Shown piece after piece: positions 9,329-21,700 of a stretch of 64,000 bases of DNA. The notes beneath the pieces were generated by a model. The model worked only from the letters and a program-made list of their open reading frames with translations, was not told where the DNA came from and made no database searches. Numbering within the stretch: the first letter of the stretch is position 1; each line of letters opens with the position of its first letter. The position numbers were made by a program, and so were the translations under genes. The DNA comes from Astrothelium macrocarpum (taxonomy: Eukaryota; Ascomycota; Dothideomycetes; Trypetheliales; Trypetheliaceae): positions 1 to 64,000 of the forward strand of contig JAGEMR010000083.1 of the NCBI GenBank assembly GCA_021030915.1, written 5' to 3'.

Positions 9329-12264
9329 TCAAGACTCCAACCCCGGACTCGGCAGCCCGCTCGGAAACTCGCCCGGCACATGCAAATCGCTCACCGTGAC
9401 ATCCGTATTATGCCTCAGCACCTTCGGAAACAGGCGGCCCGTCTTGCGCGCATGCGTCGCACACCCATCCTGCGCGCCCTCGCCCACCGCACTATCCACC
9501 TTCGCCTCCGCCGTCTTCGCCTCGCCCTCAGACATCAGGTCCTCCTCGTCGTCGGAGTCATCCTTCGCGCTTGCACGTTGTGGCTGCGATGCAGCGCCGT
9601 CCAGTGTGCCGCTTGCGGGTGCCATGGCCCCTGCGGTCCCAGAGATGCCGTGCGAGCCGCCGGCAGTGTCGAGGTCGAGGTCGACGGCGGACGAGTGCTG
9701 GTGGTCGTGCATGGGATCGAGACTGCGCTTGGGCGATTTGGGCGGGATGGGGATGGTGTTTTGGGAGTCGGCTGAGGTGGTGGATTGGAGGTTGTGTGGT
9801 CGATGGCGGGGTTTGTAGTCCTCCTCTTCCTCCTCTTCCTCCTCTTGCTCCTGTTGGTTCGCTTGCTGGTACTGGTCACGCTCGAGCTGGTGTTTGCGGT
9901 ACACTTCCGCGCCTGCTGCGCCGGCTGCAGTGCCGGCTGCGACAGGAGCCATCCAGTCGCCGTATAGCGAGTTGTGCCTAACAGGGTCCGGGTGTGGGGG
10001 TCGGGCGCTGTCAGGCTGCTGGCCTAAAAAAGGCTGGGTGGAGGAAGGTTGTTCTTGGGTTTGGGATGGGATGGTGAGCTGGCTCGGGGCGCGAGAAACA
10101 TTTTCCGAATGTAGCTTGTAGGTTTGGGTTGGCTCTGGGCCAGTGACGGACTGTTGTACGCTGAGTGTTTCAGAGTCGCGACTTCTTGTTGGCATCGTGG
10201 GGCTCAATTCGTATGGATTAACTTCGCGACTCTTGTCTTGTATGCCTCGATTCGGATCGTCATGACCCTGTCGCAAGATTGTACCCCCTGGCGTAACACC
10301 AGCAGCGGCTATGAGGTCGTGCTCGTTGTCAGAGGACGCGCTAGAAGCCGGAGCCGGAGATTGTAAGTTGTGATTCACCTGGATATCGGAAGGAAAACGC
10401 CCACCTGGTTGAGGGCGTTGCGGAATCGGCTGCTCCAGCGGCGGCGCAGCATTTACTGCCGACGCATTGGCTGAGTATGGCACCGCATCTGCCTCATCTT
10501 CTTCAAGTCCGTCACTGCTTACGGACATTGCCTTGTTGCTACCAGCACTAATGCTACGAGCATGTCGCCGGACAAAAGCATTGCGCTCCTCTCCCGTTTT
10601 CTCGGTCAGATTCTTAATATCGTCATACCAAGCCATCATAGTATCATATGTCTCGGCGCGAAAAACCCATGAATGACCACGATGCATCGAACCAGTCTGT
10701 CGACCCTTGAGCATGAATTTGTGAGACGACGAGTCTTCCTGTGAACGAGAACCAAGTTTCTGATCTGGTAGATACAACGACATGACAGGTGGTTGAGAAT
10801 AGATGCGATCCGCCGACTTGAATTCGTGCAAATGTGTCGGAGAAAGGACATACCTAAGAACTGTCAGACGTTGTTTGTGACACAGTAGTATGTACTTACC
10901 ATCCAGGTGTGTAGCTTTTCAGGTATTTGCTCTTCCGTTCAAGCATTCCAGCCCTGACCTCAGCAGCTGCAGGATGGTTTTTGCCAGGATATTCGATATC
11001 TTCGATACGTCGGAGCGGCAGCCTTGGATTGACAAAATGTGGATCTTTTTCAACAAAATTAGACCATTCAAAATCTTTTGGCATTGCAATGGGTCCGTTT
11101 CGTAAGGCATCGATTGTCTCGTAGGCATCGTCGGCCTCCCGCTTCAAAATACCAGCATATGCATTGTAGGCTTTTTGAATTTCCCCAACCACGATTGACT
11201 CAAGCTCTCGCCCAGACCCTTCCAGGTTCAGATACGCCTAGAGGACCCCGTCAGCTTCCAAGTAAAGGTATAAACTATGTCACGTACCCGATGGAGATAG
11301 TTTTCCTCGTCAATTTGCTTCTCAACTTGGCGATCCACTGCCAGTCGGACTACATAAGGATCGCCTTTTCCAGCCGCTGCAGATGGATCATGATCTGCCA
11401 TTGCGATTGCATCTTCCAAGGCATGTACGGTCTTTCGGGTGCTCTCCCTTTCCTTATCAACCGTATTCTTAAAATCTCCCGATAGCGATTTGATTTCTTT
11501 GATTTTCTGATTGAGATCGCTTCTGAGCCCGCTTAATTGGGTGATGACGTCGTTTTCGATATCTTTCGCCTTGTTCGCCTCTATCACTGCGTGCTTGTGG
11601 TGATCTCGGAGAATGCGCGTCGCATCGTTCAGACCGCCGTCAACCATGAACAGTGAAGGTGCAGTAGTGTTGTTGATTACATTGGAGACTTTCAGCAAGG
11701 CTTTGGATCGTTGTTCATAGGAGGTTTGGATTTCTCGAAAGTAGGTAATGAGATCCTTGAGCATTTTGCGCCATGCTGATTCTCGTCAGTAATGACAGAT
11801 TTGAAAGATGGATAGGACTGACCTTGAAATCGGTTGGCTAGAATGTCTGTTGGCGTGCCCGATGTTGGGATGGGGGTATGGAATACGCTGTTGAAGTCGT
11901 TGTCGCTTGCGCTGTCTCCAAAGCCTTTGATACTACCAGCTTTCATGCTCCTTCTACTGCCGCTCCGCTTCAAACTCGAAGTTCTCTTTACAGAATTTTT
12001 CTTTTTCAGAGTTCCACTTCGCGAAGGAGTGCCCATGTTCGAGGCCCTGGAGGCGGAGCGCTGAATGCCCATCGCATCTTCACCAGCCAGAATGGAGCTC
12101 TCACGCTGGCCAGCGCCATATTCATGACTAGCACCACCAGCGCCGCCGCTCACATAGGCCGAGTCTGCAGTAGAGGCGGAGCCATATCCTTTGCTAAGAT
12201 GGCCTTCATGAGGCTGAGGCACGGAGCCGTACATGTTCGCAGGGGTTTGTGGTCTCGAGGACAT
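9329..12264 (-). CDS. SLM1: PH-domain TORC2/PI(4,5)P2 adaptor, SLM1/SLM2 family
   Basis: Four exons (12264-11823, 11775-11288, 11237-10900, 10853-9329) give 930 residues. In yeast, Slm1/Slm2 bind phosphatidylinositol-4,5-bisphosphate and TORC2 at the plasma membrane and control actin, eisosomes and sphingolipid signalling. The N-terminal 150 residues are Ser/Gly-rich with basic patches (TLKKKNSVKRTSSLKRSGSRR). Residues about 150-400 form a helical F-BAR-like region (ILRDHHKHAVIEANKAKDIE, VVGEIQKAYNAYAGILKREA). A PH domain follows at about 405-530, starting at KYLKSYTPGWYVLSP and ending at the Trp helix SWVFRAETYDTMMAWYDDI. The long Pro/Gln/Ser-rich tail has an acidic Glu run. ATG 12264 is chosen because the only in-frame upstream start is a GTG. 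The coding strand turns G-rich over its last 250 bases. Confidence 0.9.
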
Positions 12265-12937
12265 ACCCGCCACAACACAACTTCGTCGTGGCTTTCAGAT
12301 GTGTTCGGTCAACAATGTCCGTTCGGCAGTAAAAAGCAGAAGGCTTGGGACAGGTGATGCGCCAAGGGTTGGATGGGTAGGTGATTTGCCTTGGCTTGCA
12401 ATGACGTTGCAGGCGAGTACAGAGCGACAAGACTAGAAATGTAGGCAACGAGGATGAGGTTTGGATTAGCTTGGCATGGGACACGATGGGAAATTGGCAA
12501 TAAACGGGTGGTCAATAGGGTTTGAGGGGCGGTCCAGAATGACGAGGCTTTGGTAGCGCATGTAGTAGCACTCCGAAGCTTGGTCGAGCTTGCGCACCGA
12601 CGTCATTCCGCTCGCCTTCGTCTATCGTCCTCAAATCCTTATAGGCCAAACACCAATTACGCCTCGGCCGTGGCGGAGCTCCGTTTTAGGGCTTCTCACA
12701 TGATACTACCTTTCTCGTTCATTTCATCTGATTGCTCATGATGTGTGCTCTCATAACTCCACGAAATGGGTCACACCGTTGTCGTCATTTCGCATCCGGG
12801 CAAATGGAATCCAACGTCAGATTGCCTACGACTATCTATTGTCAAACTGTGCGCAGGGAGTATCATGCAATACAAGCAAAGTTCAATGTATACCAAGTCA
12901 ATCAATGCCGTCAAACGCGCCACTAAAAAACCAGACG
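12265..12937. other. Intergenic region upstream of SLM1-like gene
   Basis: About 670 bp with promoter and 5' leader of the SLM1-like gene at its left and the 3' UTR of the phosphatidylserine synthase gene at its right. No further gene is supported. Confidence 0.5.
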
Positions 12938-13814
12938 TTACGGCTTGGGGATATGTAGTGTTTTGCTAACCATCAGACATCCGTGTCCAACAAACAAGAA
13001 AACGATGGGGTGAAATTCGAGCAGTGTCCCCTGTAGTGCCGTGCCTAGAGGTATATTTTCTTGTACCCATCCTTGTGATACCCAGTATGCCATAAGAGCA
13101 GCTATCGATAGTGAAGTTGGAATTGGCGTCCCTTCAAAAAATTTGGATTTGCCTGATGCATCTTTTGGTAATGTTGAAACTGTTACGTTGAATCTTGCGA
13201 GACGAGTCAGACCGCAAAGGACGAAGAAGGTGAGGAGGAAATGATCAAGCGGCGTGCGGAGTCCAATAGCAAATGCCGTCGCTGCTGGGGAAACTCCAAA
13301 TGACACCTATATTAAAGTCAGAAGGGAGATATTTCGGAGATGCTGGGCAAGTATTTACCAGATCTGCCAAGGAATCCAGCTCCTGTCCCATTAGAGAAGA
13401 TTTTTTCCGCCATCTCGCCACCCTGCCGTCCATAAAGTCAAAGAAGAGGCCAAACGGCATAAAGGCCAGTGCAGCCCAGAGGTTCCCGTAGTCATTCGGA
13501 GAGCCTAAACAATAACGCATAGCAGAGAACACCGACATGATGCCGCAGAAGCCTTCAAAAGTTAGTGTCGCTACCTGATTGAGAATCTTCATACCTCATA
13601 CCATTGAGTTCAGTGACAAAATCTGCCAGATGGAGGGCTCTGATCATGGAAAAGTGTCCATTGTCTTCCGCCAGCAACCTGGCTTGCTTTTGCTGGGCTA
13701 TCCACTACTTAGCAAAATAGCTTCTGAAAAACAGCAGAAGTGCTCACGAGCTTCTTTGTTGCTATCTGAATTTTCCTTTTCACCGCCGTTGGCCATGTTC
13801 ACCCTTCGAGACAT
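12938..13814 (-). CDS. CHO1: CDP-diacylglycerol-serine O-phosphatidyltransferase (phosphatidylserine synthase)
   Basis: Four exons (13814-13748, 13697-13602, 13552-13359, 13306-12938) give 241 residues. The enzyme condenses CDP-diacylglycerol with L-serine to phosphatidylserine in the ER membrane, the entry to the phosphatidylethanolamine/choline branch. The CDP-alcohol phosphotransferase signature D-G-x2-A-R-x8-G-x3-D-x3-D is complete in DGRVARWRKKSSLMGQELDSLAD, with the last residues contributed just before intron 3. Upstream is the family segment GHFSMIRALHLADFVTELNG, split by intron 2. Several hydrophobic helices follow, and the protein ends KTLHIPKP, the usual C-terminus. It is slightly shorter than yeast Cho1 (276). 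The start at 13814 (MSRRVNMANGG) is the first ATG in frame; a second at Met7 is possible. Confidence 0.92.
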
Positions 13815-14525
13815 GCCCCACTACGTGGTTGTGTTGCAGTGACGTGTTCTTGTTTATCTAAGGAGAATGGTCATAGAAAAATCGAGTTTTCGAGACCGAG
13901 AGTAAATATGTGGAGTAGGTGAGAAGGCTGGAGGAAGGCGAATGGTCGTACTTGGAGAAGAGTAGTCGGCGAAGTCTTGTTTTGGGACAGCGCTTGTGTC
14001 CATTTGGTGTTCTTGAAAATAGCTCCGTTCCGACGTCATTCACGCCAGCACATGTTAGTCTAGATTCGATTTGTTTGTTTGCATCATATTCAAACATTCT
14101 ACTTGAGCCAATCCAAGATGTCCAACCTATATCGAAAAACAATGGCGGAGACTTAGACCACATTATCTGTCACAGATTACAGGATATTCCAACGGCGGCT
14201 TGACATGCACAACAAAGCGTCGTGAGCAGTCGGCCATTCGATGTAGACACAGACGTCACACGATAGCTCCAATTGAGAGAGCACAATGTTGGCACACAAC
14301 AGCTTGAATTACTATAATGAGCAATGCTGGTGTGGCTACATATTAGTGGTCCGTATGCTTCAAGTTGCCATCTGGGTATCTGCGCAGGCTTCTCCCCGCT
14401 CTAATGCTCCCTTCAACGCCGGTAAATGATTCTCATGATCCATCAAGTCGAGCACGGTAAGCACATAGCTCGACTCATCATAACGCGGCCGTGAACTCCA
14501 GAGACTCCATGTTTTGTACATTAAG
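13815..14525. other. Intergenic region between CHO1 and GAR1
   Basis: About 710 bp between two minus-strand genes: promoter of CHO1 on the left, 3' UTR of GAR1 on the right. I looked for small RNA genes and saw none. Confidence 0.45.
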
Positions 14526-15422
14526 TCAGCGCCGACCGGCTCCGCTGAAACCTCTACCGCCGCGATCACCTCCACGGCCGCCTCGTCCACCGCGATTCGG
14601 TGTAAAGCCTCCACGGCCGGGAGTGAAGCCCCCAGATCCTCTACCGCGGGGGCCACCGCGGGGAGCACCCCTGCCTCCAAACCCACCGCGACCTCGAGGC
14701 CCACCGCGTCCACCTCTCGCGCCACCGCGCTCGCCAATGGCCTTTTTCTTTTTTGGTGCAACTAGAACATGGGTCAGCATCTCATTAAAGTGAAGAGTAT
14801 CCCGTGTGCAACTTACGCAGATCGCGGGGTGGCTTGGGCAAGAATCTAGATTTGTCAGTAAAATCTTAGACTGGATTCTTGTAGATGTACTTGCTTTTCA
14901 ATGGGGAGCAATTTGTCTGGACTAATGTAAAACTTGTCGCCTTCTTTGAAAGAATTCGCCTGGATTCCAGCTTGTGGCTTGATGGTGAAGTAAACTTGCT
15001 TCATAGGTCCAAGGACCTCTTCAATCTTGCCGACTTGGTTCTGCAAAGCATTAATGACAAAGCATACAGATTTGTTGTTCACTGTTATTACCTTGTTCTC
15101 CAGAAAGATAAAGCCGTTAAACATGGGAATTCTGGGATTGGTAGAACGGCAGACAATTTCGCCGTCAGTTGCGTGCATAAAGGTTCCGATTTCTAAATCA
15201 AGTCAGTGTGTAATATCAACATCAGAATATTCAATCTCATACCAGTGACTGTATCTGGCGGGCCAAAGCTTGACTGAAAGCCTCCACGCCCTAGACTTGG
15301 TTTTAAGCTGCAATTCAGTCAGGCTTTTAGGGAAAAAACAAACCTCCGCGGCCTCCCCCACCGCGAAAAGATCCTCCACCATTGCCACGAAAACTTGCTC
15401 GACCACGATTGAAAGACGACAT
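14526..15422 (-). CDS. GAR1: H/ACA snoRNP subunit Gar1
   Basis: Six exons (15422-15344, 15290-15243, 15192-15092, 15040-14895, 14845-14817, 14761-14526) give 212 residues. Gar1 is a core protein of H/ACA ribonucleoproteins that pseudouridylate rRNA and snRNA in the nucleolus. An N-terminal Arg/Gly-rich arm leads into the conserved core (FGPPDTVTEIGTFMHA, STNPRIPMFNGFIFLENK, QVGKIEEVLGPMKQVYFTIK, GDKFYISPDKLLPIEKFLPK). A second RGG-rich tail follows (RGGRGGPRGRGGFGGR). Intron 4 (14894-14846) begins GCAAGT rather than GT: only this GC donor keeps the frame and restores the family segment LLPIEKFLPKPP. Intron 3 is an in-frame, stop-free 51-nt insertion that would be retained silently if unspliced. 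It is head to head with the threonyl-tRNA synthetase gene. Confidence 0.92.
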
Positions 15423-15744
15423 CACGAATGATGCTTTGCCGAGCTTCGTGAAGTCTATGGAATGGTCGTAGTCGAAGTCTCTCAGAAGGTAGGCTTGCTG
15501 AAGGTGGACCTCATTGAATTGGTACCTGAGCTAGCGCCTGTCGGCCCTACGTTTTTCCGAAATTTTGTATGACTCTCGTCTTGGAACACATACTCCGTAC
15601 TCATAACGATGGTCTGAGTCATTGCCTTTGGCCGGTATATGGACTTGATGATCTCACTGAGTGCCAGCTTCTCGTATGAAAAGTCTGAATTCTCTCCGCT
15701 CAACTTTCTTACTTTGAAGCGCATTCACTCGAAATAAATTTGAT
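15423..15744. promoter_or_regulatory. Shared divergent promoter region, GAR1 / threonyl-tRNA synthetase
   Basis: 322 bp separate the two start codons, so both promoters must lie here or overlap the genes. Both products serve translation, so co-regulation is plausible, but I see no specific motif that proves it. An 80-codon minus-strand frame here (15482-15724) has no recognisable domain and is not called. Confidence 0.4.
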
Positions 15745-18172
15745 ATGGAAACTGCAAAGGATGTCGTAGACGGTGTCAAGAGTGCTGCAGAAGGAGTCAA
15801 AAATTTAGCAGTCTCGGAAAAGCAAAAGGGTGGCAAGAAAGACAAGAAAAAGGAAGCAAGCGGAGGAGAGAAGCGTCCGCTGGAACTTCAGCCCCGACCA
15901 GAATATCTTGACCATCGTCTTAAGGTGTTTGATGCTGTGAAGGCCAGGCAGGAACAACAGCTCTCAGAGAGACCTCATGAACCAATCAATGTAACCCTCG
16001 ATAATGGTCGAATTGAGGTCGGTCAATCGTGGGTCACAAAACCAGGCGACATTGCCAGGTCAATTAGCAAGTCTTTGTACGAACGAACAGTGATAGCAAG
16101 AGTTAACGGGAACCTTTGGGACCTGGAACGGCCATTGGAAGAGAGCTGTCGTTTAGAACTTCTCGACTTTGAGCATCCAGAAGGGAAGAAAGTATTTTGG
16201 CACAGTAGCGCACACGTGCTTGGAGAAGCCGCGGAGCGAAGATTCGGCTGTGACTTGTGTAATGGACCACCAATTGATTCTGGATTCTATTATGACATGG
16301 CTCTTCCAAATTCAGAAGTAGTGCAACCGTTAGACTGGAAACCTCTGGTGGATATCGCACAGAAAGCCATCAAGGACAAGGCTCCTTTCGAGAGGCTTAC
16401 CATTACCAAGGCAGAGTTGCAAGAAATGTTCAAGAACAACAAATATAAGCTCCATCTCATTGATCAAAGAGTCAAGGATGGAGACAGCACCACAGTCTAT
16501 CGGTCTGGAGTATTTATTGATCTCTGTCGAGGGCCCCACGTTCCAAACACTGGCCGCATAAAAGCATTTGACATTCTCCGTTCTTCAGCTTCTTATTTCC
16601 TTGGAGATCAGAATAACGATTCGGTTCAGCGCATCTACGGCATTTCATTCCCGGACAAGAAGCAAATGGAAGAGCACAAGAAATATCTCGAGGAGGCTGC
16701 TCAACGAGACCATCGCAGGATTGGTAAAGACCAAGAGTTGTTCTTCTTCCACGAGCTTTCTCCAGGCTCCTGCTTCTTTCTTCCCCACGGCACAATCATT
16801 GTCAATGCTTTGATGACATTTCTTAGGACTGAATATTGGCAAAGAGGATATCAAGAAGTAACCTCACCAAATGCATTCAACTCGGAACTTTGGAAGCGCA
16901 GTGGACATTGGATGCACTACAAAGATGACATGTTTACATTCGAAGTAGAAAAGGATCAATGGGCCTTGAAGCCAATGAACTGCCCCGGACACTGTCTCAT
17001 ATTTGGACACCGAGAACGCTCATACCGCGAATTGCCAATCCGAATGGCTGAATTCGGTGTACTTCATCGCAACGAAGCTTCAGGAGCGCTTACCGGCATG
17101 ACCAGAGTGCGGAGATTTGTGCAAGATGATACTCATATTTTCTGCACTGATGAACAGATTGAACAGGAGATTCGAGGCCTCTTCGATTTCTTACGAGCAG
17201 TCTACGGCAAGTTTGGGTTTACATTCAAGCTAAAACTATCTACTCGACCGGATCAGTTCTTGGGTGAGATTGCTACTTGGAATATGGCTGAAGAAAGACT
17301 CACAAAGGCACTGAATGACTTTACTGCGGAAGGTGGCGCATCATGGGAGCTAAATCCCGGAGATGGAGCGTTTTACGGTCCCAAGGTTGATGTGACTATT
17401 TCCGACGCTCTGAAGCGGGATTTCCAATGTGCTACAATTCAACTCGATTTTCAACTACCACAGCGATTCAACCTCGAGTATCAGACACCTGAGAGTGCTG
17501 GTACATTGAAGGACAAGGCAGCGGAACAAAGTCAGCAACAGGTTTCCAATAGCGCACCAACTGACAAGTAAGCTCTGACTACCGTGTCCCTTGGATGTAA
17601 TTCGATTTTCGCTAACAACCTCACAGATCAACAAACGAATCAGCGACGGGACAAAAGAAAGAGTTATATCAAAAACCCCCGACAGCAGGCTATGCACGCC
17701 CAGTCATGATCCACCGAGCCATCTATGGCAGCTTTGAGCGCTTCATTGCAATTCTCACCGAGCATTTCGCTGGCAAATGGCCCTTTTGGCTGAGTCCTAG
17801 ACAAATTCTCGTAGTTCCAGTCATGCCATCAGCGAATGATTACGTTCTGGAAGTGCAGAAGATATTCAAAGAAAAGGAGATGCATGTTGATGTGGATATC
17901 AGTGGCAATACTATGCAAAAGAAGATTCGGAGCGGTCAGCTTCAGCAATATAATTTCATATTTGGTAGGAAACTTTCTGGAACTAACAAGAATGAAATGG
18001 GCACTGATACTCAATAGTCGTCGGCGCCCAGGAGAAGGAGAGTCGCACAGTCAATATACGAAACCGGGACGATCAATCTACTCAGGCAAAGGGCGAGCTT
18101 ATCCCCCTTGACGTTGCCATTGAAAAGTTGTGTACTCTTCGGGATAAGCGAGAAATCGTAAATGCAATTTGA
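15745..18172 (+). CDS. THS1: Threonyl-tRNA synthetase, cytosolic type
   Basis: Three exons (15745-17567, 17627-17964, 18018-18172) give 771 residues, a normal length for the fungal cytosolic enzyme. It charges tRNA-Thr with threonine using ATP. After a Lys-rich N-terminal extension comes a TGS domain (about 75-140), then the editing/SAD domain beginning with HSSAHVLGEAAERRFG (about 153). The class II catalytic core holds the zinc/threonine Cys in MNCPGHC (about 411) and motif 2 in VLHRNEASGALTGMTRVRRF (about 437). The anticodon-binding domain closes the protein (SPRQILVVPVMPSANDYVLE through VVGAQEKESRTVNIRNR). No obvious mitochondrial presequence is present. Introns cut only the last third of the gene. 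Confidence 0.96.
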
Positions 18173-18761
18173 CATGCATGTGGCCAAATTAAGGAGGGGT
18201 TATTCGGGGTCATGATTGTTTCTAGGCTTTAGTATTGTATATCCGAGGGCAGCCTTGCGCCGTGCTGGTAGCACAATAGGCTGACGTGCATATTTGAATC
18301 ACGTGAACACATTAATCCACGTGTACCTCTTATCAACTTGCTCTCCTCACCAAATTCCAAAGGAAATTTTGTTGCAGCAGCTGATAGGGCCTTGTGTTAC
18401 GCCAAGTGTTGAACATCACCGAAACCACAACACCTCGGTGTATGTGCTGCACACTTTCAAACATTAAAGATAAGAATCATGCTTTAGCGTGTGTTGATAC
18501 GCCAAGCCCTGTTATTTTGCTCCGCCTCTGCTTCGCAAGTCTTTCACTTTCTTTCTAGAGCTCGCACCGGGGAGGTCCGTTGCTCTTTCTTGATTTTCTC
18601 TCTTCACCCAATCGCTTGCAAGCTTCGATGAGCATTCACCTTACAAGCATATCAATCACGTCCTTGCTACTGTTTAATGCTTTCCCTTGGACGTTGTACT
18701 CTTTAGTGGTTTATTGTCTGTCATCACCCATCAACCTAAAGTCCCATTCACATCCATCATC
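18173..18761. other. Intergenic region between threonyl-tRNA synthetase and RdRP
   Basis: About 590 bp between two plus-strand genes. It should hold the synthetase 3' UTR and the RdRP promoter and leader, which is pyrimidine-rich just before the start codon. No further gene is seen. Confidence 0.5.
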
Positions 18762-21700
18762 ATGGATATCTTCATCCGGGGTTTTCATCATCAATGCACA
18801 GTCAACGATCTTGAACAGGCATTAAGAGATCCTTTGCGAGGGCTTGGGATTGAGAAATGGCACACTCGCGTAATGAAGGGCAAAGGCTGCGCAGTCGTAA
18901 CCTTACTCCACGACTATGAGGCACTCCGCTTTTTACGAGAGCATGGGACTCCACAGTTTGATCGTCTCAGTCGACCCCGAGTTCAGCTTACTGCCCAAGG
19001 GAGGATTATCCATTGTCACGCGAGCAAGCAACCTCCTGACGAATTCGTCCTCCGCAGCCTAGGCGATGCTACTAAATCTGCAACCACTCAATCAAAACCT
19101 GATGGCCAGTCGGAATCATTGAGGAAATTTCCGATTGGCTCTCTCGCTTGTGGACAAATGGAGATTCTGGAACAAGATCCAGTTTTTGTATCACACTGGA
19201 AGGACACACGCTTCGGTTTTGTCACCTTCGCACACAAGAACCTGTTAATCACATTGGCTTCAAGCACGCCGTATCATGCCGAGCGTGTTATCATCCCTTA
19301 CAACAGCATTCACTTCATCGGCATCGGCAACGGACACGTTGTTCTATCGTTATACTGGACACCACGTTTTTACAATGAGAAGGCGGCGGATTTATCACTG
19401 CAAATGCAAATGCTTGCACTAAATCCTCAGCTAGGCATTACGAACTTCAGTCCAATCAATTCAAGATCGAAATATTCCCGTTTGTTGAGCATTGACAACA
19501 ATCATGCTCCAGTCGTGGGTACTTGCTTTGTGTATCGTATTGAGGTACCCAACGATCACGTGGCTTCCGCGATTCATCAAATGCTCCAAAAGGATTCATC
19601 TCCGCCTCCCCATATCGCTTGGGCGCCTAGATCAATTGATCCAGAGACATTATTTGAGGTGCAGATGGGAGAACTGAATCTCGGGATCAGTAATGCCGTA
19701 AGATACGGTAACCTGGACTTCGCCATTGGGTTTCAAGCGCAACGCCTGGCTCAGAATGGTTATCTACCGCCTCAGAAAGTTCTATCCCTCTTGCCGAAGA
19801 TCATATCTATATCAGTTCAGTACGGCAGCGAAAGGACGGCGGAGGCTATCAGGACGTTAGCCCGGAATGTTCCCTATGTTGAACCTCATACTTCTCCCGA
19901 AGAGCTTCCCACAGCGGCTCTCGGCGACCAGATTGAGGAATATGCAGAGTCTTACAACATGGCACAATCTATATATGGACTTCAAAATCGGCATGCCCAT
20001 CTTGTCCTCATATATCGTGCGCAGGTAACTCCTGCTGGAGTCTATCTCGAAGGTCCCGACCACGACGTCACGAACCGTGTCTTACGCAAATACGCCGACC
20101 ATCCAGACCATTTTATGCGTGTTGAGTTTAGGGACAATGATGGACGACAGTTCAGAAATGAGAGGTATGCGTCTGCCGACAACGTCTACATGCACCGTTT
20201 CAAGCATGTTCTTAAGCTTGGTATTCAGGTGGTCGGAAGGACTTATCAATTTCTCGGCTTCTCTCATTCATCCCTCAGGGAGCAGTCAGCCTGGTTCTTG
20301 GCTCCGTTTTGGCACACCTCAACCCAAGAGTTGATGGTGCCTAAAGTCTTGATCGAAAGGCTTGGGAAATTCAGCCACTTTCAATCTCCAGCTAAATGCG
20401 CAGCTAGAATCGGTCAAGCGTTTTCGGACACCTCTAGCTCCATTTACATTGGTCAGGATGGTTACAAGAGGATCAACGATGTTGAGCGGGATGAAATTGT
20501 TGACGTGAATGGCCAGCCAGAACGCGTCAAGCGTAACTTTAGCGATGGCGTTGGTACCATATCAAAAAACCTTCTTCGGCATGTCTGGCGGGAGAACAAA
20601 ATGTGGAAGGTGTCTCAACCAACAGTGCTACAGATACGTTTTGCAGGCAAGTTGTAATTTCCTCTCACCGCTTTTAGCTTTACTCATATCAATTAGGAGC
20701 GAAGGGCATGATTTCTCTAGACGATCGGCTCAAGGGAAGAGCTCTCAACCTTCGTGGATCCATGATCAAATTCGAGTCAATCGAAGACTGGAATCTCGAA
20801 ATCTGCGGCTTAGCGACGAAACCGCTCCCATTGTTTCTCAACAGGCAACTGATCAAAATACTAGAGGATCTCGGTGTCGAAGGCAACACACTAATCAGGA
20901 TCCAAAGCGAAAGGATCCGCGAACTAAGAAGTCTCATCACCCATCCTCTCAATGCAGAAACATTTCTTGAGGAGAACCTTGTTGGCCGTAGCACCTATAT
21001 CCCTTCACTCATCGGCATGCTTCATGAAATCGGCCATCCCTATCAAGCCGATAAATTTCTTACCGACTATGTCGAAATGGCACTTTTGCACCAGGTCCGA
21101 GAGATGAAGTATCGAGGTCGCATCAGTCTAGATAGAACACAAGGCGCGACACTCTACGGGATTATGGATGAGACGGGCTATCTAGAGGAAAACCAGGTTT
21201 ACGTAGCCATCCAGCGCCCAGATGAGCGTCGCAACGTTCTTGCTGGTGGAAGAGTAGCCGTTACGAGGTCCCCTGCAATGCATCCTGGGGATGTCCAGCT
21301 TGCTTGGGCCGTCGACGTTCCAAAAGACTCTCCACTCAACAGACTGTTCAACTGCATTGTTTTCAGCTCCAAAGGTGCGCGCGATTTGCCAAGCCAGCTG
21401 AGTGGGGGTGACCTCGATGGGGATCAATACCATGTCATCTATGCTCAGGAACTAATTCCTCCTCGCACTAATCGTGCAGCAAATTACCCCAGAGTAACCC
21501 CTAGAAACATTGGTCGGAGCGTGCAGATTCCAGATATGCTTGACTTTTTTGTCGACTTTATGGATCAAGATCGCCTTGGTCAGATCTGCACTACCCACAT
21601 GCAGATGGCAGATCAGAAGCCCTTGGGCACACTTGACCCGGATTGCATCAAACTCGCGGAACTTGCTTCCACTGCTGTTGACTTTTCCAAGAGCGGAATT

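Noticed and set aside
15482..15724. 80-codon minus-strand frame between GAR1 and threonyl-tRNA synthetase genes
   Set aside because: Sits in a divergent promoter, has no domain and no conserved-looking motif.
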